A DNA stretch of 53,286 bases from Ectocarpus siliculosus (Eukaryota > Sar > Phaeophyceae > Ectocarpales > Ectocarpaceae): the NCBI GenBank assembly GCA_000310025.1, contig FN649749.1:3024468-3077753 (forward strand), written 5' to 3'. The translations under genes and the position numbers were made by a program. Of this stretch, positions 37,201 through 48,000 are shown piece after piece. Every line of letters begins with the position of its first letter. Position 1 is the first letter of the stretch. The notes beneath the pieces are model-generated. The model was not told the origin of the DNA and did not search any database. It was given only the letters and a program-made list of their open reading frames with translations.

Positions 37201-39085
37201 GTAGCGTGTCAAGAAACGCTTTTTCGAGGCCCCTCCTGTGTTCCTGTGTTCCTTGAACTAGAATTATAAATAAACGCCTCTTTCATCATGTACAGCAGTG
37301 GTGCTTCAGAACGAGAATTGGCAGAATCGCACAAACTTCACGGCAGTCTTGTCAGCGTTTCTAGAAGCAGGCGTAAACACCGCACGTCTCTACACATGGT
37401 AAGAAAACGTTAGCCGCGTAGTTCCGTCTCGCGTGCTGCTGCTAGACACTGCTGTTGTTAGTGAGGCCTACCACGGGCTGGTCGTTTTTTGCACCTGGAT
37501 GACAGTCCCGAACAGAAGGTAGTCGACGTCCTTGGGATCCAGCTCCGGATTCCTGTTCAGCAGCCCCCTCAGGGCGAGCTTGCCGAGGTCAACAGCGAGA
37601 AGATCCCTGGGTGGGGCGCGCAAGAGGTTATTGAAAAGTTGTTACAGACGGGGATGCTTCTTGAGGAGAGTCATGCACAGAAGGGCAAGTTGGAAGGGGG
37701 TGCGCATGGTTGGGAGAGTTTTTCATCTAGACAAGGAGCAGAGGTTAAGGACAAGCCAGAGATGATTGTTACTGGGGAGAGGGGTGATCTAGAGATTCAG
37801 GCAGGCTTATACTTAACCCTGGGAATAATGTGCAATTATCCACGAGGATGATGCACAGGAACACGGAACCCCAGCGGAAAACCTACAAGACTTATTAGCT
37901 GGTTGCCGCTGCCTGTCTGAGTGGCATCGCATCCTGTGCAACCCCCCAAGTTACTTGATCTGTGAGGACAACATTTTCTGGCGCGTGTCGATCCCGTGAG
38001 AAGCCGAGTGCCACCACCCTGTTTTGTGGTGCTGTCGGTGCTGCAGGTCAAGGGGTGTACAGTAGCGCTGTACCTAAGAGTGGGACCTTGTGCCACATAA
38101 TACGGAGTTCAGAGAGTGCGGAGGGCAGATCTCTGTCTTGTGTCGGTGTGCTGTCAGTAAGGATCTCACCGCAAACAGTGCGGAACTCTGTCAACTCAAC
38201 AAAGGAACCGCTCAGCTCTGGCGCCCTCGAGGGTCCATTTGGTACACTATGTGTCCAGCAGTAGTTCTGTGGTAATGATACAGCAGTAGTGGAGGTACGA
38301 GTACACAGGTGTACCTGCTGTATTACATCTGACCCCTGACACAGCTGCAGTACTGTCAGCAGAATCTAGTCGACGAACATTTTCTTCTGAAACCGACGGT
38401 TATATTTCGAGGTGTCCGGTACATGCAAACCCATGAGTCTGAGGGATAGGTGTATTAACAGCTCAATGGCTCGTGCATAACTCTGGCTGCTCAACTGCTG
38501 TGTATGCTACCGTTGCATCTGCATTGGGTGCAGATGCGGAGAGATATGTAACCAAAAACCAAAACTTCAACTGCAACCAAAAACGGCGGAGGTTCCCATA
38601 TCAACTTGTAGATCGCGCCGTTCCCATTCACTGTGGATGCTATAGATCTTCTCTCCCACACAAACGAAGCGCACGCTGCGGCAGACGGTTTCCGCACCGG
38701 GACCTGCGTGCACAACAGCAGTTACTCCATGGGTCTACATCGCAGCATCGCTGCAACGTTCGTTCCTGTTCGTCGGGCGGATGTTCTCAAATCCACAGCG
38801 CAATAACCCGCTCGCGATCCACTTCTGTCACTACAAGACGCGAGCTTGTGGTGAGCGAGGCAAGAACGCGAACACACCGGAACGACGAGCAATGCTAGCT
38901 CACTTGTATGTGGTGCCACTCAAGACGAAGGGGATGCGAGCACCGTCGACGAAAACGGGCTTTCTGCTGCTGCTGCTGCTGCTGCTGCTCGCTGAAGACG
39001 AGTTCGCTCGGCGGCCGCAGCTAGCTCTTGCTGCTGCTGCTGCTGCTGCGCGCGAGGACACCATCGCGGCTCGCGCCGATCGCAT
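28774..39085 (-). CDS. HADHB: Mitochondrial 3-ketoacyl-CoA thiolase, trifunctional-enzyme beta type
   Basis: Complete, eleven exons: 39085-38904, 37606-37495, 36884-36788, 35768-35651, 34979-34898, 34598-34516, 33392-33299, 32033-31861, 31362-31254, 30781-30641, 28974-28774. All phases agree and the frame ends TGA, giving 463 residues against about 474 in animal HADHB. The N-terminus [11 protein letters not shown] and following Ala/Arg/Ser run look like a mitochondrial presequence, then [20 protein letters not shown]. The nucleophile is Cys128 in VSQACISANQAM; catalytic partners are His368 in HEAFAGQ, His417 in [10 protein letters not shown] and Cys447 in VAACADGG. It performs the thiolytic cleavage of fatty-acid beta-oxidation. 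An alternative in-frame start lies at 39112. Introns hold three TIR elements, one short retroposon, a SINE 5' fragment and an exon-end duplication. Confidence 0.96.
29725..30239 (-). mobile_element. SINE-like retroposon copy B with poly(C) tail and 9 bp target duplication
   Basis: Inverted copy of 134-643, in the last thiolase intron. Its tail appears on the plus strand as a G-run (29726-29736) followed by GTACTCATAGTCGTGCATGC. The sequence AGAAAACTG lies just outside both ends (29716-29724 and 30240-30248), a target-site duplication that fixes the borders at about 515 bp. No coding capacity. Confidence 0.88.
30383..30608. mobile_element. TIR element (MITE) copy c, TA-flanked
   Basis: TA at 30383-30384 and 30607-30608. 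Inverted ends CCGTAAGGTTGCGAGTCAGC and a second inverted block with GATTTTCAAAGC; the core is GGAAAGCTCTCGATGAGAC. It ends only 32 bases from thiolase exon 10. Confidence 0.88.
31691..31891. repeat. Duplicated end of thiolase exon 8 with its donor
   Basis: 31828-31891 covers the last ~31 coding bases of exon 8 (from 31891 down to 31861), the donor and early intron. 31691-31752 is a diverged copy in the downstream intron, sharing TATCGAGA, AAGACAC and GCGCGGCCGAGG words in the same order. Confidence 0.75.
32628..32843. mobile_element. TIR element (MITE) copy b, diverged
   Basis: Left end TACCGTAGGTGACATGACAC. The right end is imperfect. Inner blocks CCCCTTGG and GTTCTCGACAAGACGGTTCC match copy a. 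It is in the thiolase intron between exons 7 and 8; the right border is approximate. Confidence 0.7.
33835..34057. mobile_element. TIR element (MITE) copy f, TA-flanked
   Basis: TA at 33835-33836 and 34056-34057. Inverted ends CCGTACGAGGCGGAGAGATG and the reverse at right; the core is GGAAAGCCCTCGATAAGGTG. It is in the thiolase intron between exons 6 and 7. Confidence 0.8.
34153..34205. repeat. (CTG)n microsatellite, about 17 units
   Basis: Uninterrupted CTG triplets in the thiolase intron between exons 6 and 7, one of several CTG-type tracts in this window. Confidence 0.95.
35427..35504. repeat. 39 bp tandem repeat, two units
   Basis: GAGGCTGCGAGCTGTCTTGG begins identical units at 35427 and 35466, in the thiolase intron between exons 4 and 5. 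The period is a multiple of three, but no gene uses it. Confidence 0.85.
36407..36451 (+). mobile_element. 5' fragment of the short retroposon
   Basis: ACAAGCCAATTCACTTGGTG and CTCGGCAACCAGG match the 5' part of the elements at 134-643 and 29725-30239. Only about 45 bases remain. In the thiolase intron between exons 3 and 4. Confidence 0.6.
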
Positions 39086-40770
39086 CGTCGCGGTGACTCC
39101 TTGGTGAACCATGGCCTTTCTGCAGTGTGCGTGGGCGAGAAACAGATAGAGAGAAGCACAGAGAAGAGAGACAGAGCTGCTGTGCTGAACTGCTGTGAAG
39201 TCGGGCGACACACGAAGGTCGGAAATTTCAGGAGCTCCGTCAGTTCATTGGCACTGTGAGCTGGGTATGTGCAGGTTTTCCAGCTTGCGTGCTCCCAGCA
39301 GCAGCGACACCGCAACACCGCCGTCGCTCACACACATTGTGTGCTCTTGTCTCCCACGCAGCAACTGAGTGGTCGAGACTAGCTCCCGCGCATACTACTG
39401 GATGCCCGGAGATGCGGTTCATCGTTTGCTCTTAGCGGTGAGCGGGATGCTCTCAGCTCGGACGCTAGCGATTGCCGGAGGAGGAGGAGGAGGGCAATCG
39501 ATGCACCTGCGCTCATCCTACTGCACCAACGTGCTGCATCATGCGACTGCCCGGCAATCGGCGCTGCTGTACACACCCCAGGCGGGTCGTAGGATGACCG
39601 CATTTTTGAAGCCAAGTGGTCCCGTGAGTCGTGCCGGTGAGTGCTGCTCTCCACTACCTGTGTGCGGTTGTTGTTGAAATTGAAAATTCACATGTATGTC
39701 TGGAGCAGTATGTACGTTGATTGTACGTACATACATGCAATACATGCGGTTGCTTTCTGCCGTGTGTACGTCTCTAGAGGGAAGCATACAGCAGTAAGCT
39801 GAATGGACCACGCGTACAACGCATGTACCCCTTGACATGTGGAGAGGTGTGTCGCATGTATCAATCGTCTAAAGTCTGAAGTTGGAAGTTGCTGATGCAG
39901 AGAGGACGCAAAGAACCTCAACCTGCAGTCCAACCGTTTTACGTTGCACCGCATCGAATCGGCTGGGGGCGGCAAAGTCGTTGTCGGTCGTGTCGTTCAC
40001 CAATCGTCAAGTTTGTCAAGCGTCAAGGCTGTCTGTCAGGGGATGTGGCGTGGTCAAGACGAAGGGTCTCCTGTCCCCGGGCCAATAAAAACGCCTGGGT
40101 GGGTACGGGACTTACGGGGGGTCATCACCACACACAAATACAATGTGCACCACACAGACCAGCGGGCAACGCCGATTTAGGCAGTAGTCTGAGTATAAAC
40201 CTACATTGAACGAATCGAACCGTGCCCCAGATGGCGAAGCGCTGATTGGCAAATATGAAAACCGCCCCATTGGGTAAAGTTGATGAATACGCAACGCGGC
40301 TGGAAGAGGGAACAGGGGATTCCAAGTTCCCTCTTTCATGTTCCCATGTTTGTGTTGTACATGGAGCCCGCCGTCAAGCAGAGTTCAAGGACGAACGCAC
40401 GCGACCATACTGCCGACCGTCGTCTCAAAGATGGCTGTAGCGCCTGGATCTCTCCGCAGCACATGAACAAAAAGCACCGCTAAGCACATTACTACGACTC
40501 TCCGTTAGATGCTCCCTCCCTTAGGCCGAGCAACCCCTTACGCTACTGCTGTGGGCTCATTGAACCCCGACGTATGCTACAACTCTTGACAACACCGGCA
40601 CCACACTACATACTAGCGTGCCCGGAACATACGAGTCTCAACGGCAGCGTCGACCACTACGACGGCGCACACGCGCGAAATCGCGGCCAGAGCTGACGCC
40701 ACATACACACAACAACCCCGAGAACATGCCGCGTCGCCAGATGGTTCGACAGCTTTGACTTGCCAATGAT
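39086..40770. promoter_or_regulatory. Divergent intergenic region: thiolase and nucleotidyltransferase
   Basis: About 1.7 kb between two outward-facing start codons, so it is expected to contain both promoters and 5' leaders. Short palindromic words such as GTACGTACATACATGC near 39720 and a GGA-rich tract near 39480 are visible. No convincing exon or named regulatory site was found. Confidence 0.4.
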
Positions 40771-41312
40771 GTGTTCTGTTCTCCCACTAAGCTGAGCCCC
40801 CCACATGTCTTTGCGCCATTCCAATTGGCAGCACCATTCCGGTCCGCGTGGGAACGGGCAACTACGCGGCGGCAAGCCAAGCCTGCGACACCAAGACTCA
40901 TCGTACCTAGCGGGGCGGGTCAAGCAGCCTCGGCGGGATGGTGCAACGAGGACGCCTTGTTTTCCGCGGGCAGCGGCGGGAGCCACGCTCGCAGAAGACA
41001 TCGGAACGGCGGCGGGCGCGCCGGCCGTGGCCTGGCGCTGGCGATGTCTGCCGTAGGCCGCCCCCAGCAACTGGCCCGCCTGTCTTGGCCGACGGCATCG
41101 CTATCGTCGTACACCCGGCCAGACGGGCATGTGGAGGCTGGAAGCAGCGTCGGCGACGTTCCCGGGCCGGGGCACGACTTGGCTTCGAAGCAAGGGGTTT
41201 CCATTCCCGAGAGAGGCGTTTCGGCCACGAGAGAAAGCTCGGCGGCACCCGGGGCGGGAAGCCGAAGGCAAGTGGCTGGGCGGGAGGCGAGGGCAGGAAT
41301 GGGAGATGCTGG

Positions 41313-41356
<44 letters not shown>

Positions 41357-42963
41357 ATGCTGCTGTTTCTGTCGGAGAGGGAAACGACGATCGGTTGGGG
41401 TGGGGGGTGGCCGATGAGGAAGAAAAGGGCGGGGATGGTGAGTGGTGTCCCCGTGCGGCCAGGGCCAGCGCGTGCGAGGCGGTGCCCCAGCTGACCGAAG
41501 CCTTTCGGGAGTTCGACGAGAAACACCCGGGCGCCACGATAATGTGAGCGTCGTGAATGACGTCGACGGAATTCACGGGCACAAACGGGGAGGACAAATT
41601 GTTACATATTGCGTCCCCAACCCTTGAAATTTAAAAACACCCAAAATATAGACAAAACACAGCCAACCATTGAATCATTTTGTCGTCTCACCCCCGGCTT
41701 GTGTCCTCGATGAACTACTTTCGCTCCCGCCACTACCTTGCGCGTGAGGAGTGCGGTTATTGTGACTCCTTCAGTACCAGAACGGAGTCACGCACTCAAA
41801 GACGTACCCGATCATTGTGGGCGGGAGAGTGAACCTCTCCCCCCCACCCCTCACAAACCTCCTCCCCACCCTTTGTACGGATGCGAGGTCAATGGTCTAA
41901 CGACTACGGCATGCACGACTATGAGTACACCCCCCCCCCCCCCCTACCCTCCGCACAGATACCTTGCGCACTCGGGGTCCCGCCTGTACGGCACCAACAC
42001 CGCCAAGTCTGACGTCGACCTCAAGGGGATTTTCATCCCTGACGTCCAGAAGGAGGAGGAGGCTCGGCGGGCGGCTTCGCAAGTCAAGGCTGTGGCGAAG
42101 GCTCAGGTGACGACGTGGGTCGATGGGGGGGCGTACTCGTATGTTTTGCATGCCTTAGCGGTTAGACCATTGACTACGAGAGGACGGAGTATTGTTCCCA
42201 CAGGACCGATCACCGATGGCCAATGGTTCCTTCCTACTGTGGATCAATGGGGGGGGGGGGGGTGCCACAATGGTGCCTGTGGGGCGATGTTTTAGATAGC
42301 CGAGAGTGTGGTGGTGCGATGTAACAGCAGTGCAGGTTGAAGACGGTTCACAGCACTCACGAAGAATCTGCCGCGCTGAACTGGGCACAGAGGTTGATGG
42401 CGATATTATTTTGTGATAACAACAGCGACAGTTGAGTCTATGGCATGCCGCAAATTACATTACAGCAGCGGGGCATCAGAAGATGAAAGTTCCCGCTCGC
42501 AAGTGGGCCGCGATTGTCTTGAAGTGAAAAAACGCATATCCAAAAAACACCAACCTTTTAAGGACAAGTAACGACGTGCCGCAAATTACAACAGCAGGAT
42601 ATGGGTGGAGACACCGCCGTTCCTGGCGACGCGAAGGAGGCGCGGGTGCCGAGCTCTTCCAGCCCTGCTCTCTCCCCCAAGGGCAGCGGCAAGGGCAAAG
42701 AGATCACGTTCTGGTACTCCACCTCAAACTGCGATTCGCGTAACACCGTGGACGACGTGGACTTGGAGATCATCAGCCTTGGCAGGTTCTTCGGCCAGGT
42801 GTGTTCCTTGTTGTCGTCGTTGTTGTTGTTGGTGGTGGTGTTGTAGTTGTTGCTGATGTTGTTATTGCAGCTGATGTTGTTGTTGCTGCTGCTGCTGCTG
42901 CTGCTGTTGTTGTTGTTGTAGTTGGTGGTGGTGGTGGTGTTGCTGCTACCGTTGCTGTTGCTG

Positions 42964-42994
<31 letters not shown>

Positions 42995-45966
42995 TGTTGT
43001 TGTTGTTGTTGTTGTTATTGTTGCGTGCCTTCCGGTTGTCTCTTACCCTGTCCAATCGTCTGCCACCTCGTAAAATCGCCGTCTTGCAACCCTTCCCCAT
43101 CGTCCTTCGCCCTGTCCTGCCGTCCTTCGCCCTGTTCAAAACCCCGCCCCCGCGTCGCCGCCTCCCACGCGCGTGTGGTCAGCTGATTCGGGGAGAGATC
43201 GGGGGTGTGGAGACGCTTCACTCGATGCTGGTCCGCGATGTGGAGCTCATCTCCGACCCTGAGGTACGCACGCGTAGCGGGTGGGGGGGCGCTACCGAGA
43301 CAACATGAGTTTTGGTGTGTACCCCGGCAGGCGTATTGGGAGCAACCGGCGTTGCCGCGATTGTTGCATCTATTGGGTGATTGATCCCGTGAGGCAAGTG
43401 AAAATTGTTGTGCGAGGGCAAGGGGTAGATTTGTTCGAGAGGTGTGTAGATGGAGGTGGACGTCGACCCCAGTGGTGGAAACGGAGGCGTAGTGATTGGT
43501 CAAGCATGGCTGGATGCGTGCCATGCGCTGGTTTTGTGCCCCCAAGTACATACTTCGAAGCGGGTGCGCTCCATCTCAAAATTCTGGGTCCTCGATTCCC
43601 AACCACTTTCTCGTACAACTGGTAAAAGCACTACCAAAACTGTAGGACGGTAGTCTCAAGTATATAGTATTTTGCCCTTTGAAAGAAGTTTAAAATTCTG
43701 AACTTCCAGCTCAAAGGTGTGTGTGTGTTGCGTTGATTAATTGATTTGTTTTTTGCTTCTTGCCAAGATGTCAGAGCAAGGTTGTCTGTGTGGCTGCGTT
43801 GGACGCGTGTCCTCGCACTGTGTTTTGCGCAACCAACGGTTCCTGTCAACAGGTTGGGCTGGTTGGAGCCAGGATCTGCGGCCGGTTGAGGAGTTTCACC
43901 GCTCTTGACCGCCATCTCTTGTGGTTGCGTGTCTCCTCTTTTTTCCCTCCACTCCACCAATCAGATGGCAGGATACCTGTGATGGTACCCAGAGTATCCC
44001 ACACCGACAATTTTTTGGCTCCCTGCATGTGGCTAATTTGTGGCTAATTTCTTCCCCGCTTGCCAACACCTTTGCCGGGGACTCCGCGCTTTTATGTTCT
44101 TGGGATACCCTGCCGGCACCAACAACATTCTAACCGGCGAAACCCCTGGCTTGGCTTGGCTTGGCTTGGTTTGGCCAATCAGATCGTTCCGATTGTCGTG
44201 CGGGAGCGGCGGTGGATGGTGTCCAGCCGGCTGGCGAGCTGGATGGGGTTCATCTTGAGCCACATCCACAAATACCGGAGGGTCACCCAAAAGTCGAACG
44301 CGGCGCGGTTCAGGCACAAGGCCTTCTTGCGGAAGCGCAGCCTTAGCGCCGCCGCCAAGCCCCCACCGGCGGCAGCAGCAGCAGCAGCAGCAACGGCAGC
44401 AGCACCGACATCAAGGGGACCGGGAGTTGCAGCTCCGACCGGCGAAGGCAGCAGCAACACTAGCAATAGGGTCACCACGGTTTCGGTAGCACCGCAAGCC
44501 GCGGCAGGCGCGAGGGTTGGAAATCGCGTAGCGGATCGACCGGCGGAGACGGGTCCCACCGGCACGGACACCGAAGATAACTCCTCGCTCAATCTGGTTT
44601 CGGCCTCGGGTACGTTGGAGGCGTCAACAACAGCTGCGGAGATGCAGAATAAGAGGGTGAGTGCCGAGGAGCCAGCGGGAGAAGCCGGAGATCCGTCACG
44701 GGTTTCGTCGAGAGGGGGGGGAGGCGAGGGCGCGGGGCAGAAGAGTAAGGCAGTAGACACGGCTCCTGCCTGGGTCGCGGTGGGGGATAAAGAACCTCCC
44801 GTCCGGAAGCTGGGCGTTATTGGGAGGAAGAAGGCGCCGACAAGAGTCGTCAAAGATGTCGCTCCTGAGGAAGCTCCACGATTAGGCGTGATGTCAAGGC
44901 CGGGGACAGGGGATGTTGAGAGCAGAGGCGCGGCTTCTTCTCAGGGGGCTCGCCGGCTAGGAGTGTTGTCTAGGGGGGGGGTAAAGATGGGTGGCGAGAG
45001 GGTAGCGGAGCAGGAGGTACATGAAGAGGAGGAAGAGGAGGATTGGGAGGAGAAGGAGACGGCGAGGACGTTGAAGCGAGGGAAGCTGCTGATGCACGCC
45101 AGGAGAGGGGTCATGGAGGCCGAGGAACTGCTGACGGCGGGAAGGTTATCATTCCCGCTGAAACCGCGGTACGTAGAGGAGCTCCGGCGCCTGAAGGTGA
45201 GCCGGTCGGGGGGGCATGAACATGCCGCGACCTCTTTCCTAGGCAGGCTACCCGTTGTGGTGCGGGCGTTGTCACCAGAAGGTTTATTTTTTCTGTTTTG
45301 CCGTATCTGCTGCTGTTGCGCTTGCTGTCGTCGTTGTTTCTCCTCCTTGCACCCTCGCGGAGCCCGATTATGTGGGGCGTGTGAAGTGAAATGTATTGGC
45401 ATGGTTAGCCCGCGGGCCCACGCAATGTGTCTAGAGAATATAGGGCGGTAAGAGGGTATGTTTCTTCAGAGGATATGTTACCCCCTACTTTGAATATGAT
45501 CATTTTCCTCTCATGTGCAGGCCTTGGGCACGAACAGCTTGGAAGCGTTGTAGAAGTGCACTTGGATGGGTTTGTGCACTGTCTCGGCGACGCCTCGAAT
45601 TTCACGTAGGAATTAAGACCACCTACAGTACGCACCGAGTACATTCGAGGCAAAGACACTATAATACTAACCTCCGTGGTCACAACAAGCCACAGTCCCT
45701 CAATGAAAATGGGAGAAAGGTTGGCTTGGCTTCACGTCATTTTCTGCTTTTTTTTCTCTCTCTCCCAGGAGTTGGACATGGGCCCCAAGAAGTTGTCATC
45801 AATCCAAGCGCAAGCGAAACAGCTGTCCGCCGTGGCTGCTACCTCCGGCCTGCCAGCGCAAGTCAGCATGGAGAAGCTCAGGGCTGTCCAGGAGGAGGTG
45901 ATGAGGGTGCACGATCAAAGACGACGAAGAGGAGTTGGACCGCTTCCCGCGGTAGAGGCTAAATAA
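40771..45966 (+). CDS. Nucleotidyltransferase-domain protein (DNA polymerase beta superfamily, COG3541-like)
   Basis: Six exons: 40771-41543, 41959-42106, 42598-42798, 43183-43263, 44183-45196, 45769-45966. Phases agree throughout and the frame ends TAA, giving 804 residues. LTEAFREFDEKHPGATI leads into the catalytic motif SGSRLYGTNTAKSDVDLKG, the GS-x10-D-x-D signature of the fold. Exon 3 adds RNTVDDVDLEIISLGRFF and exon 4 adds LIRGEIGGVETLHSML, as in the COG3541 group. The end of exon 5 (LLTAGRLSFPLKPRYVEELR) and exon 6 resemble the helical C-terminus. A low-complexity insertion of over 200 residues sits inside exon 5, and a poly-Ala run in exon 1 comes from a CTG tract. The start codon is uncertain; a later Met in exon 1 is possible. 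The substrate is unknown. A small exon near 45521 (ALGTNSLEAL) would suit the family but breaks phase. Confidence 0.85.
41313..41357. repeat. CTG microsatellite inside nucleotidyltransferase exon 1
   Basis: About 14 CTG units, read in the coding frame as poly-alanine after MGDAGS. It is a likely length polymorphism that stays in frame. Confidence 0.9.
41871..41945 (+). mobile_element. Solo 3' tail of the LINE/SINE family with C-run
   Basis: CTTTGTACGGATGCGAGG, GGTCTAACGACTACGGCATG, a GAGTAC word and a C-run, matching the tail of the short retroposon. It ends 13 bases before nucleotidyltransferase exon 2, so its C-run supplies part of the pyrimidine tract of the acceptor. Confidence 0.8.
42130..42243 (-). 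mobile_element. LINE 3' fragment 3, extremely truncated, with probable target duplication
   Basis: About 110 bp matching the last bases of LINE fragment 2 in reverse: GTACTC, GCATGCCTTAGCGGTTAG, GAGAGGACGGAGTATTGTTC, CACCGATGGCCAATGGTTCC. It is flanked by TCGATGGGGG (42120-42129) and TCAATGGGGG (42244-42253), a probable target duplication. The left one is only 13 bases from the donor of nucleotidyltransferase exon 2. Confidence 0.8.
42810..43022. repeat. Long GTT/GCT trinucleotide tract in an intron
   Basis: About 210 bases of mixed GTT, GCT and GGT triplets in the nucleotidyltransferase intron between exons 3 and 4. On the opposite strand it reads as long Asn/Ser runs, which are not a gene. 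Confidence 0.92.
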
Positions 45967-45984
45967 GACAAACTTTAAGCGGGG

Positions 45985-46044
45985 CTGCTAAGGACACAGC
46001 CATCAGCAAGATACCTGCTAAGGACACAGCCATCAGCAAGATAC
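45985..46044. repeat. 30 bp tandem repeat, two units
   Basis: CTGCTAAGGACACAGCCATC begins identical units at 45985 and 46015, just after the nucleotidyltransferase stop codon. Confidence 0.9.
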
Positions 46045-46277
46045 CCCACTCGGAACGGATGTGCCCTCCTTTTGTATGCGCAACAACAAAATGTTGTAGC
46101 ACTCGTACACCTGTACTCCACGCTGCCCCGTTTTTTTTTTCATCACTTTTAGTCCGCGCTCACAGCATTTCTGCAGGGTAGGAGCTTCCAATCCGTGGTC
46201 ACACAGAAGGGCTCCTCTCCCGGGGGCCCCCTGGGGGTGCGTGCCGGTTTTGTACCATTTTTTGTAGGATGTGTTGT

Positions 46278-46860
46278 TGGCCAGGTGGACGTTGGCGACG
46301 CCTCCTTTGGGCGGCATTGGTTGGTTTTGTTGCTCGCCCAGGGCGCGGGGATCGTGCTAAATCGTGGTATCAATTTTGTCGAATGTCTTCTTGGCCAGAT
46401 GGACGTTTACCGTAAGGTTGCGAGTCAGCGCACAGGGGTGCGAGCGATTTTCAAAGCGTAGTTTCTCCACAACCCGGAGGTTGCCACTGTCGAAGAGGGC
46501 GGTTCTGGAAATATCTCATCGAGAGCTTTCCTGGGAAGTATCAGTTGGCGCGCGCACCCATCTGGTTGTGGAGAAATTAGGCTTTGAAAATCGACCGCAC
46601 CCCTGTGCGCTGACTCACAACCTTACGGTACATTCGGCGGGGGCATCGTAAGGGTTTGGCATGTTGCCTAGGGTGCGCGGATCGTGAAAAAACTGTTTCA
46701 ATTGTTGCTTGTCTTGGTCGCATGGACGTGGACGACGCCTCCGTTCGTCGAGGGTGTAAGGGCTTGGCATGTTGCCCAGGGTATGAGGATCGTGAAACAC
46801 TGCTTCAATTGCAACATGTTTCGGTCGGATGGACATCGACGATGCTTCTGTACCCGGGAG
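46278..46860. repeat. Diverged ~100 bp tandem array, about four units
   Basis: Units carry GGCCAGGTGGACG-like words near 46278, 46391, 46711 and 46820, with a GGCATGTTGCCYAGGG word and GGATCGTG in between. Spacing is 97-113 bp once the inserted TIR element (46408-46630) is subtracted. Confidence 0.75.
46408..46630. mobile_element. TIR element (MITE) copy d, inserted in a tandem repeat
   Basis: TA at 46408-46409 and 46629-46630. Inverted ends CCGTAAGGTTGCGAGTCAGC as in copy c, with the core in reverse orientation (ATCTCATCGAGAGCTTTCC). It interrupts one unit of the surrounding ~100 bp array. Confidence 0.9.
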
Positions 46861-48000
46861 TTCTAAGGTTTTACCTAACTCGGTATATGGTCGTGACGCC
46901 ACTGTTCGTCACCTCCGTGGAGACGGGTCGTCCCTCTTACCCCATTTTAGATTACTGGAGCAGATCGAAGGGGTACGTGTGCCGTCCGTCCGTGTGCGAC
47001 GTGTTTTTTGGCAACTCAACCGGTCAGCGCACATGAATGACCAGCGGGTGTAGTTCCCGGCTCGTTCGTTGTCCCTATGTTTGCAGGTCAACAGCGGTGT
47101 TTATTTTGTCCACCCCCCGCTGTACCACCGTGCTGTCCTCTCCGGTGTTACGGTGCCAGCCGGGTCTTGGCCTCCTTTCAAACCAAGCGCCCATTGGGAC
47201 AAGACCACGGACGTTTGGGGATACTGAAGCGCTAGAAACTGCAGCGACCCACGCACAGTTCCAAGACTTGCAAGTCTAGTATACGAATATACCAAATCTT
47301 CGTGTGCTGCCAAGTCCATTGTGGAGACCCTCCGGAAGCAGCAGCTTAGAAAAGCAGCGCGGGCGCGTTGATTGGCTAGTGATTGCGACAGCGTCAGTGC
47401 GCACGCCACCCTGCCCAATGCAACGAGTTGGATTTCCTGTGCCGAAAAGCGTGATACAACCAGTCGTTATTAACCTTTAAACCTCTCGTCGCCTCTTCTC
47501 GCACGTCACCCATGTCTTTCCCTTTCATCCCCCCCCTGCTCCTCGTCTACCGGCCCCCCTGCCTGACACATACACTCGTGGTCTCGGTCCATGCTGCTGC
47601 TGTCTTGCCCGAAAAAAAATCACATGTTGTCTCTGGGTAAGGTCGCATAGTTCGTGCCACGGGACTCGGCCGGCTTTACACCGGGCACCAAGCACTGTCC
47701 AGGGTATCGAGACGACTTGAATACTCCCCGATCCGCGTGTGTCCCTCGATTTCACCGCCCCATGTACAGCAGGGCAACCGGTCCTGTCCTCTGCGACCTC
47801 CCATACGAAGGGAACCGTAACTGCTGTCTGCATGCAGAAGACTGCATGAGCACGCCTCTTGACAACGAAACCATCAGAAAACGGGAATTATCCCTTCAGA
47901 AGACCACCGCGGTTGCCTTGAGGAAAGCTACGTTGTTGCCAATGCAGAAGAATCATACTCCATGAGTACAAAACTTAACGAAAGCGTGGCTGCGTGGCTG

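Noticed and set aside
40920-41597. 225-codon minus-strand open frame
   Set aside because: Shadow of nucleotidyltransferase exon 1, which has the family-like LTEAFREFDEKHPGATI and a phase-matched donor on the plus strand.
42558-43139. Minus-strand open frame rich in Asn and Ser
   Set aside because: It is the reverse reading of the GTT/GCT triplet tract in a nucleotidyltransferase intron plus part of exon 3; composition alone keeps it open.
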